This document shows, piece by piece, positions 5,295-7,560 of a stretch of DNA of 7,560 nucleotides; position 1 is the first letter of the stretch; every line of letters begins with the position of its first letter. Origin of the DNA: an uncultured Bacteroidota bacterium (GTDB lineage: Bacteria; Bacteroidota; Bacteroidia; Chitinophagales; Chitinophagaceae). The stretch lies in assembly GCA_938008665.1 (NCBI GenBank), contig CALLKA010000011.1, positions 1 to 7,560 of the forward strand, given 5' to 3'. The notes below the pieces were generated by a model that saw only the letters and a list, made by a program, of their open reading frames with translations, was not told where the DNA came from and searched no databases. The position numbers and the translations under genes are program-made.

Positions 5295-6578
5295 ATGACC
5301 TTAATACAAGAACTGCGTTGGAGAGGCATGATTCAAGATATAATGCCTGGGACCGAGGAACTTTTTCAAAAGGAAACTGTTTCAGGATATATTGGCTTTG
5401 ACCCCACGTCAGACAGCTTGCATATAGGTAGTTTGGTACCCATCTTATTATTAATGCATTTACAAAGAGCAGGACATAAACCTTATGCATTAGTCGGAGG
5501 TGCAACAGGAATGGTGGGTGACCCAAGTGGCAAAAGTGAAGAAAGAAATTTATTGAGTGAGGAAACTTTACAATTTAATTTAGCAGGTGTTAAAAAACAA
5601 CTTGCCCATTTTTTAAACTTTGATACAAGCATGCCGAATGCTGCTGAGATGGTCAACAACTATGATTGGTTTAAAGATTTTAGTTTTTTAGATTTTATAA
5701 GAGAAGTAGGAAAGCATATTACGGTGAACTACATGATGGCGAAGGACAGTGTTAAGAAAAGAATTGAAGGTGAAACTGGCATGAGCTTTACAGAATTTAC
5801 TTACCAGTTAGTGCAGGGCTATGATTTTTATTGGTTGTATAAAAATAAAAATTGTAAAGTGCAAATGGGTGGAAGTGACCAATGGGGTAATATTACTACA
5901 GGTACTGAAATTATTCGTCGCAAAATGGGTGGCGAAGCTTTTGCATTTACCTGCCCATTAATTACAAAAGCTGACGGAGGCAAATTTGGTAAAACAGAAA
6001 AAGGAAATGTATGGTTAGATGCAAATAAAACCTCGCCTTACCAATTTTATCAATTTTGGTTAAACGCGAGTGATGAAGATGCAAAAAAGTGGATCAAGAT
6101 TTTCACTTTACTTCCTATGGAAACCATTGATCAATTACTAACCGAACACGAGCAAGCCCCGCAATTAAGAATTTTACAAAAAAGATTAGCAGCTGAGTTA
6201 ACGACCCTAGTGCATAATGCTGATGATTTGGCTTTTGCCATTCGCGCCACTGAAATTTTATTTGGAAACGCAACCACCGAGGTGTTACAATCCTTAAATG
6301 AGGATCAATTATTACAAGTCATGGAAGGTGTTCCAACTGCAAATATCACATTAGCGCAACTTTCAGAAGGATACGATTTTGTAAGCTTATTAGCGGACAC
6401 CCAAATATTCCCAAGCAAAGGCGAAGCGCGCAAAATGTGGCAGGCTGGTGGATTGAGTATTAATAAGGAAAAAATAAGTACCGATTTTACTGTGGTGAAC
6501 AGCACCCATTTATTACAAGGCAAATATTTGCTAATCCAAAAAGGTAAAAAGAATTACTACTTTATAAAAGCGTCTTAA
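5295..6578 (+). CDS. tyrS: Tyrosyl-tRNA synthetase
   Basis: This 427-residue class I synthetase charges tRNA-Tyr in the cytoplasm: tyrosine and ATP form tyrosyl-adenylate, then transfer to the tRNA. The Rossmann fold (about 1-225) carries the tyrosine pocket GYIGFDPT (31-38, with Tyr32 and Asp36) and the HIGH motif as HIGS (43-46). It also carries FTYQLVQGYD (168-177, with Tyr170, Gln174 and Asp177) and GGSDQWGNI (192-200). The KMSKS loop reads KFGKT (230-234), the same form as E. coli TyrRS. The C-terminal S4-like RNA-binding domain (about 370-427) includes PSKGEARKMWQAGGLSINKEK. The length is normal (~420). Start 5295 is the only ATG that preserves the N-terminal helix and follows the -7 box. 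It is a single-gene unit closed by the terminator at 6605. Its substrate tRNA-Tyr is encoded at 808-890. Identification is secure. Confidence 0.97.
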   Translation: MTLIQELRWRGMIQDIMPGTEELFQKETVSGYIGFDPTSDSLHIGSLVPILLLMHLQRAGHKPYALVGGATGMVGDPSGKSEERNLLSEETLQFNLAGVKKQLAHFLNFDTSMPNAAEMVNNYDWFKDFSFLDFIREVGKHITVNYMMAKDSVKKRIEGETGMSFTEFTYQLVQGYDFYWLYKNKNCKVQMGGSDQWGNITTGTEIIRRKMGGEAFAFTCPLITKADGGKFGKTEKGNVWLDANKTSPYQFYQFWLNASDEDAKKWIKIFTLLPMETIDQLLTEHEQAPQLRILQKRLAAELTTLVHNADDLAFAIRATEILFGNATTEVLQSLNEDQLLQVMEGVPTANITLAQLSEGYDFVSLLADTQIFPSKGEARKMWQAGGLSINKEKISTDFTVVNSTHLLQGKYLLIQKGKKNYYFIKAS

Positions 6579-6604
6579 TAAAGTATTTCAACATAGTTTG
6601 CAGC

Positions 6605-6648
6605 TAAACAAAGGGTCCCTCCGATTGCTCGGAGGGACCCTTTGTTTA
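6605..6648. terminator. Bidirectional intrinsic terminator between tyrS and the GDSL gene
   Basis: A perfect 20-bp stem (6605-6624 with 6629-6648) has a TTGC loop. The GC-rich core is GGGTCCCTCCGA, and A-rich/T-rich ends provide TTTGTTTA on both strands. It lies 26 bp after the tyrS stop and 18 bp after the GDSL stop, so it can end both converging transcripts. Confidence 0.92.
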
Positions 6649-6666
6649 AATATTTAATTGCTAAAT

Positions 6667-7338
6667 TTATTGAAGCACTTTCCATAATTCTTCTGCGACT
6701 AAGGCGTCCCCTTTTTCATTTAAATGTACACCGTCTGAAGTTAAAATACCTTTGGCCAAATTATTGGGATTGTTCGCTACGCTATAATCATGAAATATTT
6801 TTCTTAAATCAACTAATACAATATTGTTGGTAGCCGCATATTGACGAATCCAGTTACTATATGAATTTAAGTCCCCATCCTGCGTATTGCTATAATCATG
6901 TTTCTCTCCTATCGCTGCTGGTGTTACTAGAATAACTTTAGCGCCTTGATTTTGGATCTTTTTAATTACAGCATCATAAAACTTACCAAATTTATCAAAA
7001 TCAGTGCCTGTGCCTGAACTTGTTTTATGCCAAACATCATTTACACCAATATATACCACAACCACATCTGGCTTTTTAACTAAAACATCATTTTCGATAC
7101 GCAAATACAAATCATAAATTTTATTACCGCCAATACCAGCCCCAATTAATTCAAAATTTTGATCAATGCCTTTTTGTTGAAGCATGGTTTGCATTAAATC
7201 AATAAAGCCTCCTTTTTTAACTGCGGCTTGTGTAATAGAATCGCCAAAAAACACAATTCTTTTCTTTTTATCTGCCCTAAAAGAAAGCAAAAATAAACAG
7301 GCAATAAAGGCAGTCAACAGTAGTAATTTGTATCCCAT
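6667..7338 (-). CDS. Exported SGNH/GDSL-family hydrolase
   Basis: This 223-residue protein of the SGNH/GDSL serine esterase superfamily has all four blocks. Block I is FFGDSIT with nucleophile Ser34, and block II is GAGIGGN with the oxyanion Gly near 71. Block III is GVND with Asn100, and block V is SDGVHLN with Asp202 and His205 of the triad. Substrates in this family range from lipids and thioesters to acetylated sugars. The layout resembles bacterial TesA-like and carbohydrate acetyl-esterase members, but no substrate can be assigned. The N-terminus (MGYK, then about 16 hydrophobic residues) is a signal peptide or anchor; Cys13 after FIA is a poor lipobox, so a lipoprotein is possible but unproven. 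The active domain should face the periplasm or outside. The start is ATG 7338 with no Shine-Dalgarno; I see no convincing promoter box. It is a lone gene converging on tyrS. Confidence 0.88.
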   Translation of the reverse strand: MGYKLLLLTAFIACLFLLSFRADKKKRIVFFGDSITQAAVKKGGFIDLMQTMLQQKGIDQNFELIGAGIGGNKIYDLYLRIENDVLVKKPDVVVVYIGVNDVWHKTSSGTGTDFDKFGKFYDAVIKKIQNQGAKVILVTPAAIGEKHDYSNTQDGDLNSYSNWIRQYAATNNIVLVDLRKIFHDYSVANNPNNLAKGILTSDGVHLNEKGDALVAEELWKVLQ

Positions 7339-7422
7339 AACTTAAAATTTTTATATTGAAAATGGATTTAGCTAGTTAAGTTAAGTCAAATTGATAATAA
7401 TGGGCCGAAAACACATAAATAT

Positions 7423-7453
7423 TTGGAAAATTTTACGCCGACCCCTATTTTTG
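7423..7453 (+). promoter_or_regulatory. Bacteroidetes-type promoter of tRNA-Gln
   Basis: TTG (7423-7425), a 20-bp spacer and TATTTTTG (7446-7453) match the phylum promoter. The predicted start is at about 7458-7461, some 20 nt before the tRNA. It stands in the divergent gap between the GDSL gene and tRNA-Gln and points at the tRNA. Confidence 0.78.
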
Positions 7454-7456
7454 CAC

Positions 7457-7473
7457 TCCATTCTCAGAATGGA
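7457..7473 (+). promoter_or_regulatory. Hairpin in the tRNA-Gln 5' leader
   Basis: TCCATTC and GAATGGA form a perfect 7-bp stem around a TCA loop, starting 3 bases after the -7 box. It ends 7 bases before the tRNA 5' end. It lies over the predicted transcription start, like the inverted repeat at the tRNA-tuf promoter. It could be a 5' end structure of the precursor or a binding site; neither is shown. Confidence 0.5.
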
Positions 7474-7480
7474 ATAGGAT

Positions 7481-7551
7481 TGCCTGATGGTGTAACGGTA
7501 GCACAACTGTTTTTGGTGCAGTTTGTCTTGGTTCGAATCCAGGTCAGGCAA
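7481..7551 (+). tRNA. tRNA-Gln (anticodon TTG)
   Basis: A 71-nt cloverleaf. The acceptor is TGCCTGA/TCAGGCA and includes the T1-A72 pair typical of tRNA-Gln. The D-stem is GTGT/GCAC. The anticodon stem is ACTGT/GCAGT around loop TTTTGGT, giving TTG, which reads CAA and CAG. The T-stem is CTTGG/CCAGG with loop TTCGAAT, and the discriminator is A. CCA is encoded directly after it (7552-7554). The window ends 6 bases later, so further tRNAs in the same unit cannot be excluded. Confidence 0.96.
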
Positions 7552-7560
7552 CCAAAGAAA

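Noticed and set aside
6305..6523. Minus-strand 72-codon open frame inside tyrS
   Set aside because: It is antisense to the conserved S4-domain region of TyrRS and has no promoter or homology signs.
6642..6833. Plus-strand 63-codon open frame after tyrS
   Set aside because: It begins in the terminator arm and runs antisense to the conserved C-terminal part of the GDSL hydrolase.

Overview
The window is a stretch of core housekeeping chromosome from a low-GC member of the Bacteroidetes, plausibly a Chitinophagaceae-like organism (the family is inference). The phylum call rests on several visible signals. Promoters follow the TTG / TAnnTTTG pattern. Almost every start codon lacks a Shine-Dalgarno sequence and has an A/T-rich leader. 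rpsU is the one gene with a perfect Shine-Dalgarno. The order rpsU - xerC - hpf - tRNAs - tuf is one I recall from this phylum. I see no mobile element, CRISPR array, prophage or defence gene.

Layout, left to right. Bases 1-975 are a minus-strand tRNA-tuf operon, transcribed as tRNA-Thr(TGT), tRNA-Tyr(GTA), tRNA-Gly(TCC), tRNA-Thr(GGT), then tuf (EF-Tu), which runs off the left edge. A consensus promoter at 1012-1040 drives it. Upstream on the same strand lie hpf (ribosome hibernation factor, own terminator), xerC (tyrosine recombinase), rpsU (bS21, own promoter and terminator), hscA (Hsp70 for Fe-S cluster assembly) and a small RDD-family membrane protein. A 50-bp divergent intergenic region with mirror-image promoter boxes separates this block from plus-strand tyrS (tyrosyl-tRNA synthetase). 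tyrS converges on a minus-strand SGNH/GDSL hydrolase across a 20-bp-stem bidirectional terminator. At the right edge is a plus-strand tRNA-Gln(TTG) with its own promoter.

The functional theme is translation: EF-Tu, five tRNAs, TyrRS, bS21 and HPF lie within 7.5 kb. tRNA-Tyr and its cognate synthetase are both present, but in separate transcription units. The most informative regulatory signals are four. First, rpsU alone has a Shine-Dalgarno. Second, the rpsU and tRNA-tuf promoters share an identical 11-bp box. Third, both tRNA promoters are followed directly by an inverted repeat over the predicted transcription start. Fourth, the rpsU terminator runs straight into the xerC start codon. I found no convincing new multi-gene system; most findings concern regulation and gene layout.
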